Shown piece after piece: positions 34,237 to 42,882 of a stretch of DNA of 64,000 bases. The translations under genes were made by a program, and so were the position numbers. The stretch is taken from positions 1,376,599-1,440,598 of the forward strand of contig NZ_KE340297.1 in assembly GCF_000413315.1 (NCBI RefSeq), read 5' to 3'. How positions within the stretch are numbered: position 1 is the first letter of the stretch; the number at the start of each line of letters is the position of its first letter. The notes beneath the pieces are model-generated. The model made no database searches, was not told the DNA's origin, and saw nothing but the letters and a program-made list of their open reading frames with translations. The stretch is from Propionibacterium sp. oral taxon 192 str. F0372 (lineage in GTDB: Bacteria > Actinomycetota > Actinomycetes > Propionibacteriales > Propionibacteriaceae).

Positions 34237-35334
34237 ATGGACACGACGGTTGAGCGGGTCAGGCAGCTCATCTCTTCGACTGGCATGACGCAGACGGCAT
34301 TTGCCGAGTTGGTGGGAATCGAGAAGAGCAAGTTGTCCAAGTCGCTCAAGGGGACGCGCAAGTTCTCCTCCCTTGATCTTGCGATGCTTGCCGAGGCTGG
34401 TGGAGTCACTGTCGATTGGCTGTTGGGGATCGACACCGAGACCGCGATGGCTGCTCGGGCATCGGTCGGGAGCTCAGCGGAGAAGGCCGTCAATAAGGCT
34501 CTCCAGTATGCGACGATGCGTTCCGATCTCGTGGGACTCGGCTACGAGCAGCAGTGGCGCCTGCCTGATGTCGACACGTTGCGTGGGAGGTGGGTCGACC
34601 AGGGCGCTGACCTGGCAGATCAGGCGCTGAAGGTGGTCAGGGCCGGTGGCCGGTCGGTATCGCGCAATCTGGCGTCGGTGATCGAGGATGTGTTCGGCGT
34701 CGATGTGGCCGTGCAGGATCTGGGGGAGAACTTCGACGGCCTGGCTGTGTCAACTTCCACGGTTCGGTTGATCCTGGTGGCCACCTCCACGAATGCGTCA
34801 CGGCAGCGTTTCACGATGGCGCACGAACTGGGCCATCTGCTTGCCCATGATGATCAGGAGATTCATCAGGACAGAGACATCCATGCCGATGAGAACCGAT
34901 ACAGTGAGAGCGAAGTGCGTGCCAATGCCTTCGCAGCCGCCTTCTTGATGCCCGAGTTCGAGTTGCAGGAGTGGTTGTTCGAACATGGTTCGGAGATGGA
35001 CGCGCTGTGCCGCTTGGCGACGGACCTCATCGTTTCTCCGTCGGCCTTGGCGTATCGACTGTGGAATCTTGAGCTCATCGATGCGCAGGCCAAGGATCAG
35101 CTCCGTCAGCTCAGCAGTAGAGAGGCTGCTCGCAAGGTCGAATGCTCTGATCTGTTCGCACGGCGGATGGAGAGTGCGATGGTCCCGAAGGCTCCGCAGT
35201 CCCTGTTGCGCGATACCTTTGCGGCTTTCGAGGAAGGGCTCATCACTCTTCGTCCATATGCCCAGTTGCTCGATGCCGATCCGCGGTTGCTTCGGGAAGA
35301 ACTGGCCGACAATGAAGTGGCGCTGATGCGGTGA
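34237..35334 (+). CDS. XRE-HTH / ImmA-IrrE metallopeptidase regulator (antitoxin-like)
   Basis: A 365-residue protein combining an N-terminal helix-turn-helix (about residues 5-65, MTQTAFAELVGIEKSKLSKSL) with an ImmA/IrrE-type zinc peptidase domain; the HELGH motif is at 196-200 and a downstream Glu-rich helix (ESEVRANAFAAAFLMP) gives the third ligand. Such proteins regulate phage-derived or toxin-linked operons, often by cleaving a repressor. The ATG at 34237 is chosen because the promoter lies just before it. The stop overlaps the PIN gene as GTGA, suggesting that both act together. Confidence 0.9.
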   Translation: MDTTVERVRQLISSTGMTQTAFAELVGIEKSKLSKSLKGTRKFSSLDLAMLAEAGGVTVDWLLGIDTETAMAARASVGSSAEKAVNKALQYATMRSDLVGLGYEQQWRLPDVDTLRGRWVDQGADLADQALKVVRAGGRSVSRNLASVIEDVFGVDVAVQDLGENFDGLAVSTSTVRLILVATSTNASRQRFTMAHELGHLLAHDDQEIHQDRDIHADENRYSESEVRANAFAAAFLMPEFELQEWLFEHGSEMDALCRLATDLIVSPSALAYRLWNLELIDAQAKDQLRQLSSREAARKVECSDLFARRMESAMVPKAPQSLLRDTFAAFEEGLITLRPYAQLLDADPRLLREELADNEVALMR

Positions 35335-35867
35335 GCCAATTCGTCTTCCCCGACAACACGGTGTTGTGCAACTTCGCGGCTGTTGACCGGTTGGGTCTGC
35401 TGCGTGACTGGCTGCGCGGTCGCGGGCGGTGGACAGATGCGGTGTCGTCGGAGGCGCGGCGCTCGGCCACACGTCTACCGTCGCTTCATTCGATCGAAAA
35501 GGAGGGGTGGCTGGGGGAACCGATCAAGATTACTGAGCCGAGTGCCATCGAAGCGGTGGAACGAAAACGGCGGATCGTATTCGGCGGCTTGCCGACCGAA
35601 CCGCGCAAGCACCTTGGTGAAGCGCAGACCTGCTATTTGATGTCGGAAGTGGCCGAGTTCTCCGGGGCGTGGTGGATCACCGATGATAGGGAAGCTTATG
35701 AACATGCTGTTCACTTGGGTGTTGGAGCTTACCGCACGATTGACGTCGTACGTCACATCGTAGCCGAAGGTGGCCTCGAGGCTCAGAGTGCATTCGCTCT
35801 CATGCAGGAGATGGCTTCGCAGGACCGCTGGTTAGTCATACCGGATTCTCCAACAGATCTTCTGTGA
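35331..35867 (+). CDS. PIN-like domain protein, candidate toxin ribonuclease
   Basis: A 178-residue protein starting FPDNTVLCNFA (Asp8), with further acidic residues at Glu41, Glu97 (GEAQT) and Asp118-Asp119 (WITDDREA). This acidic quartet and the overall length are like PIN-fold nucleases. The GTG start overlaps the stop of the XRE-ImmA gene. It is about 30-40 residues longer than usual VapC toxins. A toxin role is inferred from fold and pairing; target RNA unknown. Confidence 0.75.
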   Translation: MSQFVFPDNTVLCNFAAVDRLGLLRDWLRGRGRWTDAVSSEARRSATRLPSLHSIEKEGWLGEPIKITEPSAIEAVERKRRIVFGGLPTEPRKHLGEAQTCYLMSEVAEFSGAWWITDDREAYEHAVHLGVGAYRTIDVVRHIVAEGGLEAQSAFALMQEMASQDRWLVIPDSPTDLL

Positions 35868-35976
35868 ACTCTGCCGTGGTATATGGCCTGTTGGGAAATG
35901 GCGTCACCGTTATCTCCTTGTCCCAACCGATACACATCTCGGCGCGTGGCATCCCGGCGCAGCTGGAACAGGAACT

Positions 35977-35982
35977 TAGCAT
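35977..35982 (+). promoter_or_regulatory. -10 element of the membrane-anchored protein gene (leaderless)
   Basis: TAGCAT ends six bases before the ATG at 35989. No ribosome binding site is visible between. Confidence 0.4.
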
Positions 35983-35988
35983 TGGGCC

Positions 35989-36714
35989 ATGCAGGGTTGG
36001 CTCGAACCGCAGGGACCTCTCGGCCCTCGCGTGTACTGGATCCGCCGGGGCGTGGTGATCGGCGCGCTGCTGCTCGTCATCGTCCTGATCGGACGGCTGG
36101 TCAGCTCGGGGGGCAGCGGGGAGACTATCGGTGTCGCCTCCAGCACTCCATCGCGGGTTACCCCGGGCACGACTGATGCCTCCGCTGAGCAGAGCCCCAG
36201 TGAATCGAGCACCCCGCAGGCCCAAACCTCCGAGCAGGCAACCTCCGGGCAAGCCTCCGCTTCGGTGGAGTCGGCAGAACCCACGGCATCCGGATCCGGG
36301 ACCATCCCGGTGGATACCGCCACGGCACCTCCCGCTCCACTGGCTTGCATCTCCGCAAACCTGACCACCACCATCAAGGGCAGCACCGATCTGAGGATCA
36401 CCGATCCGCAGACCTTCACCATCACCGTCGTTACGGACAAGGAAACCTGTCATCTCGATCTGGCTACGATCGGGGCGAAGGTTGACGTCACCTCGGGTCA
36501 AGATGCCATCTGGTCAACCGCCAGCTGTTCTGCCTGGGCTCCCCAGGGTTCCTGGGATCTGACCGCAGGACAGCCGGTCACTTTCGACGTCGCCTGGCCC
36601 ACCCGTCGTGGTCACGACTGCGAATTGGACGAATCGACGCTGCTTCCCGGAACCTACGTGGCGACCGCCACTGTCGGAGATTCCGGGAAATTCGTCATGC
36701 GTCTGACCAACTGA
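35989..36714 (+). CDS. Membrane-anchored extracytoplasmic protein next to disA
   Basis: A 241-residue protein with a short cytoplasmic N-terminus, one helix at about 20-40, a Ser/Thr/Ala/Pro/Glu-rich linker (about 45-115) and a C-terminal domain of roughly 120 residues with Cys in ETCHLD, ASCSAW and GHDCEL, likely beta-rich. Similar membrane-anchored proteins sit beside disA in other actinobacteria (for example Rv3587c in Mycobacterium tuberculosis), so it is probably the positional counterpart. Function unknown. Confidence 0.75.
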   Translation: MQGWLEPQGPLGPRVYWIRRGVVIGALLLVIVLIGRLVSSGGSGETIGVASSTPSRVTPGTTDASAEQSPSESSTPQAQTSEQATSGQASASVESAEPTASGSGTIPVDTATAPPAPLACISANLTTTIKGSTDLRITDPQTFTITVVTDKETCHLDLATIGAKVDVTSGQDAIWSTASCSAWAPQGSWDLTAGQPVTFDVAWPTRRGHDCELDESTLLPGTYVATATVGDSGKFVMRLTN

Positions 36715-36767
36715 ACTCCACCGGCCGGGTGGGTGTTCGGACTGTTCCGATTCACAAGTTTCGTTGC

Positions 36768-37823
36768 TCAGTGGGTTGAGTTCTCCGCGAGTAAGGTGAG
36801 TCCGTCGCGGATTACCCGGGCTCGTTGTTTCCCGATCCCTGGGATATTGGCGAGTTGCTGCGGGGTGGCGCCGAACACGGCCTGCAGCGAACCGATCTCC
36901 TCAAGCAGGCGTTCGGCCAGCGGAGGGGTGAGCCGGGCGGTCTGGGTAACTACTCGGAAACCACGGGTGTGCAGGTGCTCGTCAAGATCACCGGAGGCAA
37001 AGCCGATGGCGATGGCCACCATCATCGGGTCTAGGACGTCGCCGGTGGGCAGATCGGATAGCCGGGCAAGAGTGAACCGCTCATCGTCGGGATGGTGATA
37101 GTCGAGTTCGAGCAGATTGGCGAGCTGATCCACCCCGTGGGTTACCTCGTAGAGCTGTAGTTGCAGGAGCCGTCCGTCAATGCCGAGGGCTTCGACATGG
37201 CCCTCAAGTTCTTGGGTCAGCCTGCGGACCATGGCCAGCGGCTGCACTACCCGCACCAGATCGTTGACTGTGACCAGGTCGTCCATCTCCAGGGAGGACA
37301 ATTCGCGGGTGCTGGAGGTGAGGCGTTCCCGGTAACGGGAGACGGTGGCCAAGGTTTGTTCGGCGCGCACCAGGATCTGTTCGGAACTTTCGATCGGGTA
37401 GCGCAGTCCGGCCATAAACAAGGTGATGGTCGACATCGAAGCGGAGACCGTCACCACCGGCAGATCGGTTTGCAAAGCGATGCGATCGGCGGTGCGGTGC
37501 CTGGTCCCGGTCTCAATGGTGGGCAGATCATGGGATGGGGTGAAGTGCACCCCGGCATGCAGGATGCGTGAAAGATCTTCGGAGACAACTAGCCCGCCAT
37601 CCATCTTCGCCAGTTCCCGCAGCGCGGTGGGAGTGAACTCGTGGTCGACGGTGAATCCTCCGGAGGAGATCTGCTCGATGATGGCATTGTTGCCCAGCAC
37701 AACTAGCGCCCCGGTTCGTCCAGCCCGGATTCGTTCGAGTCCATCACGCAAGGGGGTCCCTGGCGCCAGCAGCGCCCGGTAGCGGCGGTATCTTGCCTCG
37801 TCGTGGCCAAGCATCTTGCTCAT
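36768..37823 (-). CDS. disA: DNA integrity scanning diadenylate cyclase
   Basis: A 351-residue protein making c-di-AMP from two ATP and binding branched DNA. The N-terminal DAC domain has GTRHRTA with RHR at 108-110; the usual DGA triad reads DGG at 75-77. A helical middle region and a C-terminal HhH DNA-binding domain (IPGIGKQRARVI) follow. The -10 TAGACT (37835-37830) ends six bases before the ATG, so it is probably transcribed alone and leaderless, although radA lies upstream on the same strand. Confidence 0.94.
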   Translation of the reverse strand: MSKMLGHDEARYRRYRALLAPGTPLRDGLERIRAGRTGALVVLGNNAIIEQISSGGFTVDHEFTPTALRELAKMDGGLVVSEDLSRILHAGVHFTPSHDLPTIETGTRHRTADRIALQTDLPVVTVSASMSTITLFMAGLRYPIESSEQILVRAEQTLATVSRYRERLTSSTRELSSLEMDDLVTVNDLVRVVQPLAMVRRLTQELEGHVEALGIDGRLLQLQLYEVTHGVDQLANLLELDYHHPDDERFTLARLSDLPTGDVLDPMMVAIAIGFASGDLDEHLHTRGFRVVTQTARLTPPLAERLLEEIGSLQAVFGATPQQLANIPGIGKQRARVIRDGLTLLAENSTH

Positions 37824-37829
37824 CCGCTC

Positions 37830-37835
37830 AGTCTA
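37830..37835 (-). promoter_or_regulatory. -10 element of disA (leaderless)
   Basis: TAGACT on the minus strand ends six bases before the disA ATG. It implies a promoter separate from radA within the 220-base gap; the rest of this gap shows no gene. Confidence 0.5.
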
Positions 37836-38043
37836 CGAGGTAGCGTGCGCAAGAGCACTGGGGTTCTGGTCAAAAGGTGATGATCCTGCGAGGAATACAG
37901 TGCGCATTCGTGCAGCAGATTCTTAGTAGTCAATGTGGTGCTGCCTTCGGCAGTCAGCACCTCACCCCAAGGGTTCGCCAACAAGGTGAGGGTGAGCTCT
38001 CTTCGGTTTCCCACACCAAAAAGGCCGGGGAGCCACCCGTTAA

Positions 38044-39444
38044 TCATTGTCGTGTGCGGCTGAGCCCCAGCGCGTTGAGGGCTTCTGCGACGGTGGCGGC
38101 CTCCACAACCTTCAGTCCATGCATCCGGGGCAGCTTCGTGTGCTGGTCACGGTTGCCGGAAGGCACCACGGCGAGATCAAAACCCAGCCTGGCCGCCTCG
38201 CCCACGCGGCGTTCCAGCCCCGGCACCCGGCGCAGATCGCCCGCCAGGCCGACCTCTCCCAGGGCGACTACCTTGCGCGGGAAGTTCTGATCGACCGCGG
38301 CCGAGGCGATGGCTATAGCCAAGGCGAGATCGGCAGCCGGATCTGATACCCGGGCACCGCCCACCGTCGATACATAGAGATCGCGGTGCGACAAGGGAAA
38401 TCTTGCCCGGCGTTGGAGCACGGCCTGCACCATCGCCACCCGCCCCGACTCGACTCCGTGGGTAACTCTGCGGGTCGGGGATTCCGGATCGACGGGGACG
38501 ACCAGGGCCTGCATCTCGGAAACCATTGGCCGCGAACCCTCCATGGTGACCGTGACGCAGGTTCCTGGTACGGGTTCTGCGTGCTGGGAGGTGAAGATGC
38601 CTGATGGATCGGGTACTTCTACGATGCCGGATTCGGCCATCTCGAAACAGCCCACCTCATCGGCTGGGCCGAAACGATTCTTGGTGGCCCGCACCATGCG
38701 GAACCCGGAGTGACGATCACCCTCGAAGCTGAGCACCACATCGACCAGGTGTTCCAGCAGCCGGGGCCCGGCGATGGAGCCCTCCTTGGTGACATGCCCG
38801 ACGATGACCACCGCCATCCCGCGTCGCTTAGCCACCCGCACCAGGGCCCCGGTGACCTCCCGCACCTGAGAGACCCCACCCAGGGAACCATCGGCGGTGG
38901 CGGTGCCGATGGTCTGCACGGAATCGACCACCAGCAGCGAGGGATTCGCCGCCTCGATGTGGCCGAGGATGGTCTCCAGGTCGGTCTCGGCAGCCAGCAG
39001 TAGATCGTCGGCGACGCAGCCGGTGCGTTCGGCGCGCAGTCTCACCTGGGCCGCGGATTCCTCCCCGGAGACATACAGCGTTGTGGATGAGGAGTTCTTT
39101 CCCGAAGGGTTGCGGGCCCACTTGGCGGCGACGTCGAGCAGCAGGGTGGACTTGCCGACGCCGGGCTCACCGGCTAGCAGTACCACGGCCCCGGGCACTA
39201 GACCTCCACCGAGCACCCGGTCGAGTTCCCCGATGCCGGTCAGCTGGCGATCGGCGGTGGCGAGATCAACCTGGCCGATCGGTACTGCGGCGGTCGTCGG
39301 GGCGACGGCATCGATCTGCTTGACCTTGGGTGCCCCGCGTTCGGCGACCGACCCCCACGCCTGGCATTCGCCGCAGCGGCCAACCCAGCGTGCGGTCGTC
39401 CAGCCGCACTCGGTGCACTGGTAGGAGTCCTGTTTCGTCGCCAT
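38044..39444 (-). CDS. radA: DNA repair protein RadA (Sms)
   Basis: A 466-residue RecA-like helicase for branch migration in recombinational repair. It has a four-Cys zinc finger (Cys10, Cys13, Cys24, Cys27), Walker A GEPGVGKST at 92-100, the KNRFG motif near 250 that is specific to RadA, and a C-terminal Lon-protease-like domain (SDPAADLALAIAIASA). The minus-strand hexamer TAGGCT ends six bases before the ATG (39456-39451). Confidence 0.96.
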   Translation of the reverse strand: MATKQDSYQCTECGWTTARWVGRCGECQAWGSVAERGAPKVKQIDAVAPTTAAVPIGQVDLATADRQLTGIGELDRVLGGGLVPGAVVLLAGEPGVGKSTLLLDVAAKWARNPSGKNSSSTTLYVSGEESAAQVRLRAERTGCVADDLLLAAETDLETILGHIEAANPSLLVVDSVQTIGTATADGSLGGVSQVREVTGALVRVAKRRGMAVVIVGHVTKEGSIAGPRLLEHLVDVVLSFEGDRHSGFRMVRATKNRFGPADEVGCFEMAESGIVEVPDPSGIFTSQHAEPVPGTCVTVTMEGSRPMVSEMQALVVPVDPESPTRRVTHGVESGRVAMVQAVLQRRARFPLSHRDLYVSTVGGARVSDPAADLALAIAIASAAVDQNFPRKVVALGEVGLAGDLRRVPGLERRVGEAARLGFDLAVVPSGNRDQHTKLPRMHGLKVVEAATVAEALNALGLSRTRQ

Positions 39445-39450
39445 GTGGCA

Positions 39451-39456
39451 AGCCTA
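39451..39456 (-). promoter_or_regulatory. -10 element of radA (leaderless)
   Basis: TAGGCT on the minus strand ends six bases before the radA ATG; no ribosome binding site is visible. Confidence 0.45.
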
Positions 39457-39549
39457 TGAGCGTGGGCCGACAGTTCTGGAGTCCATGGACACGTGATCGT
39501 TGTGCCATGAACCAGTGAATCGGCATTACGGGATGCGTTCGGGGTCATC

Positions 39550-39870
39550 GTGACAACTATTGGCAAGGCTGCTTCGTTTCCGCAGCATCAGGAGCGGCCG
39601 GTAGAACCTCTGGTCGTGACCGCGCTTTCGAATCGGGGTGAGGTCCAGGTGACTGTGGCAGATGCCAAGGTTCGTTCTTTGATGCTTCAAGATTATTGGT
39701 TCGAAGTAGCGACGTCTGACGAGGCTGCCGATCTGATAACTGCAACCATCAATGAGGCGTTGTTGGAGTGGAGTCAGGCGCAACTTGAAGCTGTGCAATC
39801 AATCAATCCTGATATGAAGGAGCTCTCCCTCGCCATTTCCCAGACGCGTGAGCAACTTCAAGACGCCTGA
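39550..39870 (+). CDS. Small YbaB/EbfC-like protein
   Basis: A 106-residue acidic protein from a GTG. It has a central beta-strand pattern (VVTALSNRGEVQVTVADAKVRSL) followed by two helices (DEAADLITATINEALLEWSQAQ), as in actinobacterial YbaB/EbfC-like proteins that often sit at the head of WXG100 or polymorphic toxin loci. No signal sequence. It is followed at short distance by broken reading frames and immunity-type genes, so it may be the surviving head gene of such a locus. Confidence 0.6.
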   Translation: MTTIGKAASFPQHQERPVEPLVVTALSNRGEVQVTVADAKVRSLMLQDYWFEVATSDEAADLITATINEALLEWSQAQLEAVQSINPDMKELSLAISQTREQLQDA

Positions 39871-39902
39871 GTGACGTGTCTGGCCGAGGCAAGGGAGCTG
39901 TG

Positions 39903-40210
39903 ATGGGTGACATGCCGAACAGAACCTCCCTTGCTGAGGATATTCTGTGAAGCTGGGTCCGAAGGATTATCGGGCAGCTTCTATACTGGTCACGGGATTA
40001 CGCTCCTATGTGATCGGACAAAGTATCCTGGATGAGGTATCGCTTGCAGCAGCGATCATCTCAGGTAATTTATCGGCTGGGTATTTTTTCGCACGAAGCA
40101 GGGCGTTGAAGCGTTGATCAATATTGGAATTAATTAAGCGATTAACTAATTTTCGGGAGGCTGATAAGCCGCCAAAAAGGTCGGAAAGGATGTCAAAAGT
40201 TTTATTGTGA
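39903..40210 (+). pseudogene. Broken small reading frames downstream of the YbaB-like gene
   Basis: A short frame starts at ATG 39903 after a GGGAG site and stops at 39948-39950, overlapping a GTG (39947) in another frame. That second frame runs 56 codons to a TGA at 40115 and then continues in the same frame for 30 more codons without a stop to 40210. The translated segments look protein-like (a hydrophobic central part and a basic C-terminus). I interpret this as a gene disrupted by a frameshift and a nonsense change, perhaps a toxin remnant. The DNA is noticeably AT-richer than its neighbours. Two real small genes remain possible. Confidence 0.4.
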
Positions 40211-40233
40211 GGAATCTCTTGAGAGGATGGATT

Positions 40234-40473
40234 ATGAATGATGATGTCCGAGATCGCATGCCGCAAGGTCTTTTGAATGAGGAACTTGCTTTTCGAGCAA
40301 TGTCCGAGTTCTTGTGGCAGTATGCCAAGCATTGCGATGATTTCTACACTTTGGTCGGGGACACCTTCGTCGATAGCGATGGGCGGCCGACTGATCCTGC
40401 GGTGTGGGATGACTGGCTCGCCAGCGTGGCCGCGGTTCTTGAGGGACGCCCGCTGCGGGAAGGGCAGATGTGA
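40234..40473 (+). CDS. Small acidic immunity-like protein
   Basis: A 79-residue acidic protein starting at an ATG with GAGAGGA upstream. The pattern AFRAMSEFLWQYAKH...GDTFVDSDGRPTDPAVWDDWLASV is recurrent among small immunity-like proteins encoded after actinobacterial toxin genes, judged by eye only. It lies between a decayed frame and a SUFU-domain gene, which supports membership of a toxin/immunity locus. Confidence 0.6.
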   Translation: MNDDVRDRMPQGLLNEELAFRAMSEFLWQYAKHCDDFYTLVGDTFVDSDGRPTDPAVWDDWLASVAAVLEGRPLREGQM

Positions 40474-40637
40474 GCCAGTAGGCGAGCGCAGCGCACGACT
40501 GCGGAGTCTGAACAAACTTGCATGGCCGGATGTGCCTCACTTGAAAAATCTGTGGGGAATCCTGCTCCATGTGAAGCACAAGGAAGGAGCATGCCATGCT
40601 GGATTGCAACTTACCGAATAATGGAAGGACATGAAAC

Positions 40638-41210
40638 ATGGCACTGAGTATTCGGACTAGGGCTGTTTTCCGTGCTGAGATTGAGGCATTCGGGAGCAAG
40701 CCGCCGGTGCATCGGCACTACAACGAGACAGAGACGGCCAGGGTCGATATCGCCCGCGCTGTTGATGTTCCATCTGAGGGGTTGATGACCTACGCAACGG
40801 TCAACCTCAATGAATCGCGCAATGTGATGGACGGCAGGGAAATCCCGGTCGAGATCTTCGTGGTGATCGCGGGCGAGAACACGGACATGGCCAATGCGCT
40901 CAGCACGTGCGCCTTCAACATGATCAAGGATCACTGGCTGATCGCCCCGGGAGTGGTGCACGAAGATGTGCTGCGGATGTACCCGGGGCTGGCGCCGAAT
41001 CTGCCGAACATGTTCTTCGTGCCCCCGATGGATCATCAGGGGCTGGCCCGTATCGAGACTCCGGAGGGTAACGTCCATGCGCTGCAGGCGTTGCCCATCT
41101 CCATCGCGGAGACCGAGTTCCTCTACGAGAACGGCTTCGAGGAACTGAATGGTCTCTTCATCGAGAAGGACATGGAGTACTGGAACCTTAACCGTTCCTC
41201 GCTCGTTTGA
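40638..41210 (+). CDS. SUFU (suppressor of fused) domain protein, probable immunity protein
   Basis: A 190-residue protein covering a SUFU-like domain (FGSKPPVHRHYNETETARVDIARAVDVP near the start, TYATVNLNES, EIFVVIAGEN and a late IAETEFLYENGF). Bacterial SUFU proteins are common immunity or accessory proteins of polymorphic toxins. The ATG follows GGAAGG. No intact toxin gene lies next to it. Confidence 0.8.
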   Translation: MALSIRTRAVFRAEIEAFGSKPPVHRHYNETETARVDIARAVDVPSEGLMTYATVNLNESRNVMDGREIPVEIFVVIAGENTDMANALSTCAFNMIKDHWLIAPGVVHEDVLRMYPGLAPNLPNMFFVPPMDHQGLARIETPEGNVHALQALPISIAETEFLYENGFEELNGLFIEKDMEYWNLNRSSLV

Positions 41211-41287
41211 TGGTTCCACCGCAAACTGTGAGGGCTGGCACCTTTTTCGGGTACCGGTCCATCACGCTGTCGTGATGACGGCGTGGT

Positions 41288-41926
41288 TCAGATGCGTACG
41301 AGTCCCTTGCCTGGCACGTCGAAGGTGACTGCCAGCACTCCGGGTGCCCCGTGCGGGGAGGTGAAGTGCAGTTCCACGCCGTCGAAGGTCTCGGTGAACC
41401 GCTCACCGATCCAGTCCTCGACGCGATCACGTGAACCGGCGATCTCGATGGCGACGAGTTTGACATCGGCCGGGAGCGCGGAGGGCAGGACGTCGGCCGG
41501 GGACGCCCACTCGATGAAATAGGGCACCTGCGGATCAGTCACCAAGCCTTTGATGCCGATCTGCTTCCACTCCAGGCGGCGGCCGTCGGGAAACTGCCGG
41601 GACCCGGAAACCGCTTCCCGGGCCAGGCGTTTCTCGTAGCCGGCGATGGAGGGGACGGACACGACCCAGCCGAGCCAGCCTCCGCCCAGTTCCTGGCGGG
41701 CACGCACTGCCTGCCCGTAGACAGCCTTGTCGGCTGCGGGATGGTCGAGGACATCCACGACCTCTATGTAGCGACCTTCGAGGAGGGGAAGAATGTTGTT
41801 GCGGGTGCCAAAACGGGGATGGAAGCCGCCATCCTTGAACCGCGGACCGAACGCTTCGCTGAGTTCGGCGACGGTGGCGTCGAGCCCCTGGGGCCCGGCG
41901 ACGAAAGTCAGATGGTCTACATGCAT
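41288..41926 (-). CDS. VOC/glyoxalase-like domain protein
   Basis: A 212-residue protein beginning MHVDHLTFVAGP, a typical vicinal-oxygen-chelate start with a metal-type His, followed by RNNILPLLEGRYIEVVDVLD and a second half. It matches the Glyoxalase_3-like VOC proteins of actinobacteria with unknown substrate. The hexamer GACAAT (41938-41933) ends six bases before the ATG, with TTCACG 17 bases further upstream, giving a leaderless promoter divergent from the next gene. Confidence 0.85.
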   Translation of the reverse strand: MHVDHLTFVAGPQGLDATVAELSEAFGPRFKDGGFHPRFGTRNNILPLLEGRYIEVVDVLDHPAADKAVYGQAVRARQELGGGWLGWVVSVPSIAGYEKRLAREAVSGSRQFPDGRRLEWKQIGIKGLVTDPQVPYFIEWASPADVLPSALPADVKLVAIEIAGSRDRVEDWIGERFTETFDGVELHFTSPHGAPGVLAVTFDVPGKGLVRI

Positions 41927-41932
41927 GACGTC

Positions 41933-41961
41933 ATTGTCTCAGGCACGCATCCGATCGTGAA
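41933..41961 (-). promoter_or_regulatory. Promoter of the VOC gene (leaderless)
   Basis: On the minus strand TTCACG (41961-41956), a 17-base spacer and GACAAT (41938-41933) end six bases before the ATG at 41926. Confidence 0.5.
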
Positions 41962-42032
41962 AACCGGGTGGGTGGCAGTGAACCAGGGGCCAACCGGTGG
42001 CATCTGGCATGGGCTGCTGCCGTCTGGAACGG

Positions 42033-42038
42033 TACCTT
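42033..42038 (+). promoter_or_regulatory. -10 element of the TIM-barrel isomerase gene
   Basis: TACCTT ends seven bases before the GTG at 42046, which favours that codon over the ATG at 42058 as start. Confidence 0.4.
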
Positions 42039-42045
42039 TGGTGAC

Positions 42046-42882
42046 GTGTCCTCACCCATGAGTGCCCCTGTAGGCCGCGCCCCGAATCTGATCGGGCTCG
42101 GCACCTCGACCGTCCATCCGGAGACCACGGCGGCTGCCTTCGAAACCGCCAAACGCCTCGGCTACGATGGGGTCGAGTTGATGGTGGGGGTTGATTCTGC
42201 TTCCACCGACATCGACTTCGTAGCCTCCTTGCAGGACTATCACCAAGTGCGGGTGATGTCGATCCATTCCCCGTGCCTGGTGATCACCCCGCATGTGTGG
42301 GGTCGTGACCCATGGGAGAAGCTGCGCACTTCATGCCGGACAGCCACCCGGTTGGGGGCCGATGTGGTTGTCGTCCACCCGCCATTCACCTGGCAGCGTG
42401 AGTACGCGCGAGATTTCATCAACGGGGTGCGCCGGATGATCGACGAGACCGGAGTCGTTGTCGCAGTGGAGAACATGTATCCGTGGCGGGCCTGGCACTC
42501 CACGGTGCAGGGCTACCTGCCGCACTGGAATCCCACCGGATATGACTACGATCATCTGGTGCTGGATCTCTCCCATGCCTCCACCGCCCAGTTGAAGGCC
42601 ATTGACTTGGCCGACGCCTGGGGTGAGCGGCTGCGACACGTGCACCTTACCGACGGCAAAGGCTCCTTCAAGGACGACCATCTCTTCCCGGGGGAGGGTG
42701 ATCAGGACGCCTGGGGTCTGGTGGAATCCCTGGCCGAGCGCGGCTTCGCGGGCCACATCATCCACGAGATCTCCACCCGGGCATGCGCCACCCATACGGA
42801 ACGCGAGCAGCGGCTGGCCGATTGCCTCGCTGTCACTCGCGAACACCTAGCCATCGGTGCTGCTCGCAGGGAGGGCATGTGA
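42046..42882 (+). CDS. Sugar phosphate isomerase/epimerase-like TIM-barrel protein
   Basis: A 278-residue AP-endonuclease-2-like TIM barrel. Features include LGYDGVELMV, VVVVHPPF, VAVENMYP and HLTDGKGSFKDDHLFPGEGD with likely metal-binding Glu, His and Asp residues. The start GTG 42046 is supported by the -10 spacing; ATG 42058 is the alternative. Its stop shares a base with the proline dehydrogenase start, so they form an operon. The substrate is unknown. Confidence 0.82.
   Translation: MSSPMSAPVGRAPNLIGLGTSTVHPETTAAAFETAKRLGYDGVELMVGVDSASTDIDFVASLQDYHQVRVMSIHSPCLVITPHVWGRDPWEKLRTSCRTATRLGADVVVVHPPFTWQREYARDFINGVRRMIDETGVVVAVENMYPWRAWHSTVQGYLPHWNPTGYDYDHLVLDLSHASTAQLKAIDLADAWGERLRHVHLTDGKGSFKDDHLFPGEGDQDAWGLVESLAERGFAGHIIHEISTRACATHTEREQRLADCLAVTREHLAIGAARREGM

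Noticed and set aside
37820-38047. A 75-codon minus-strand frame between radA and disA as a gene
   Set aside because: It overlaps the disA promoter and start, has no recognised motif and lacks a ribosome binding site.
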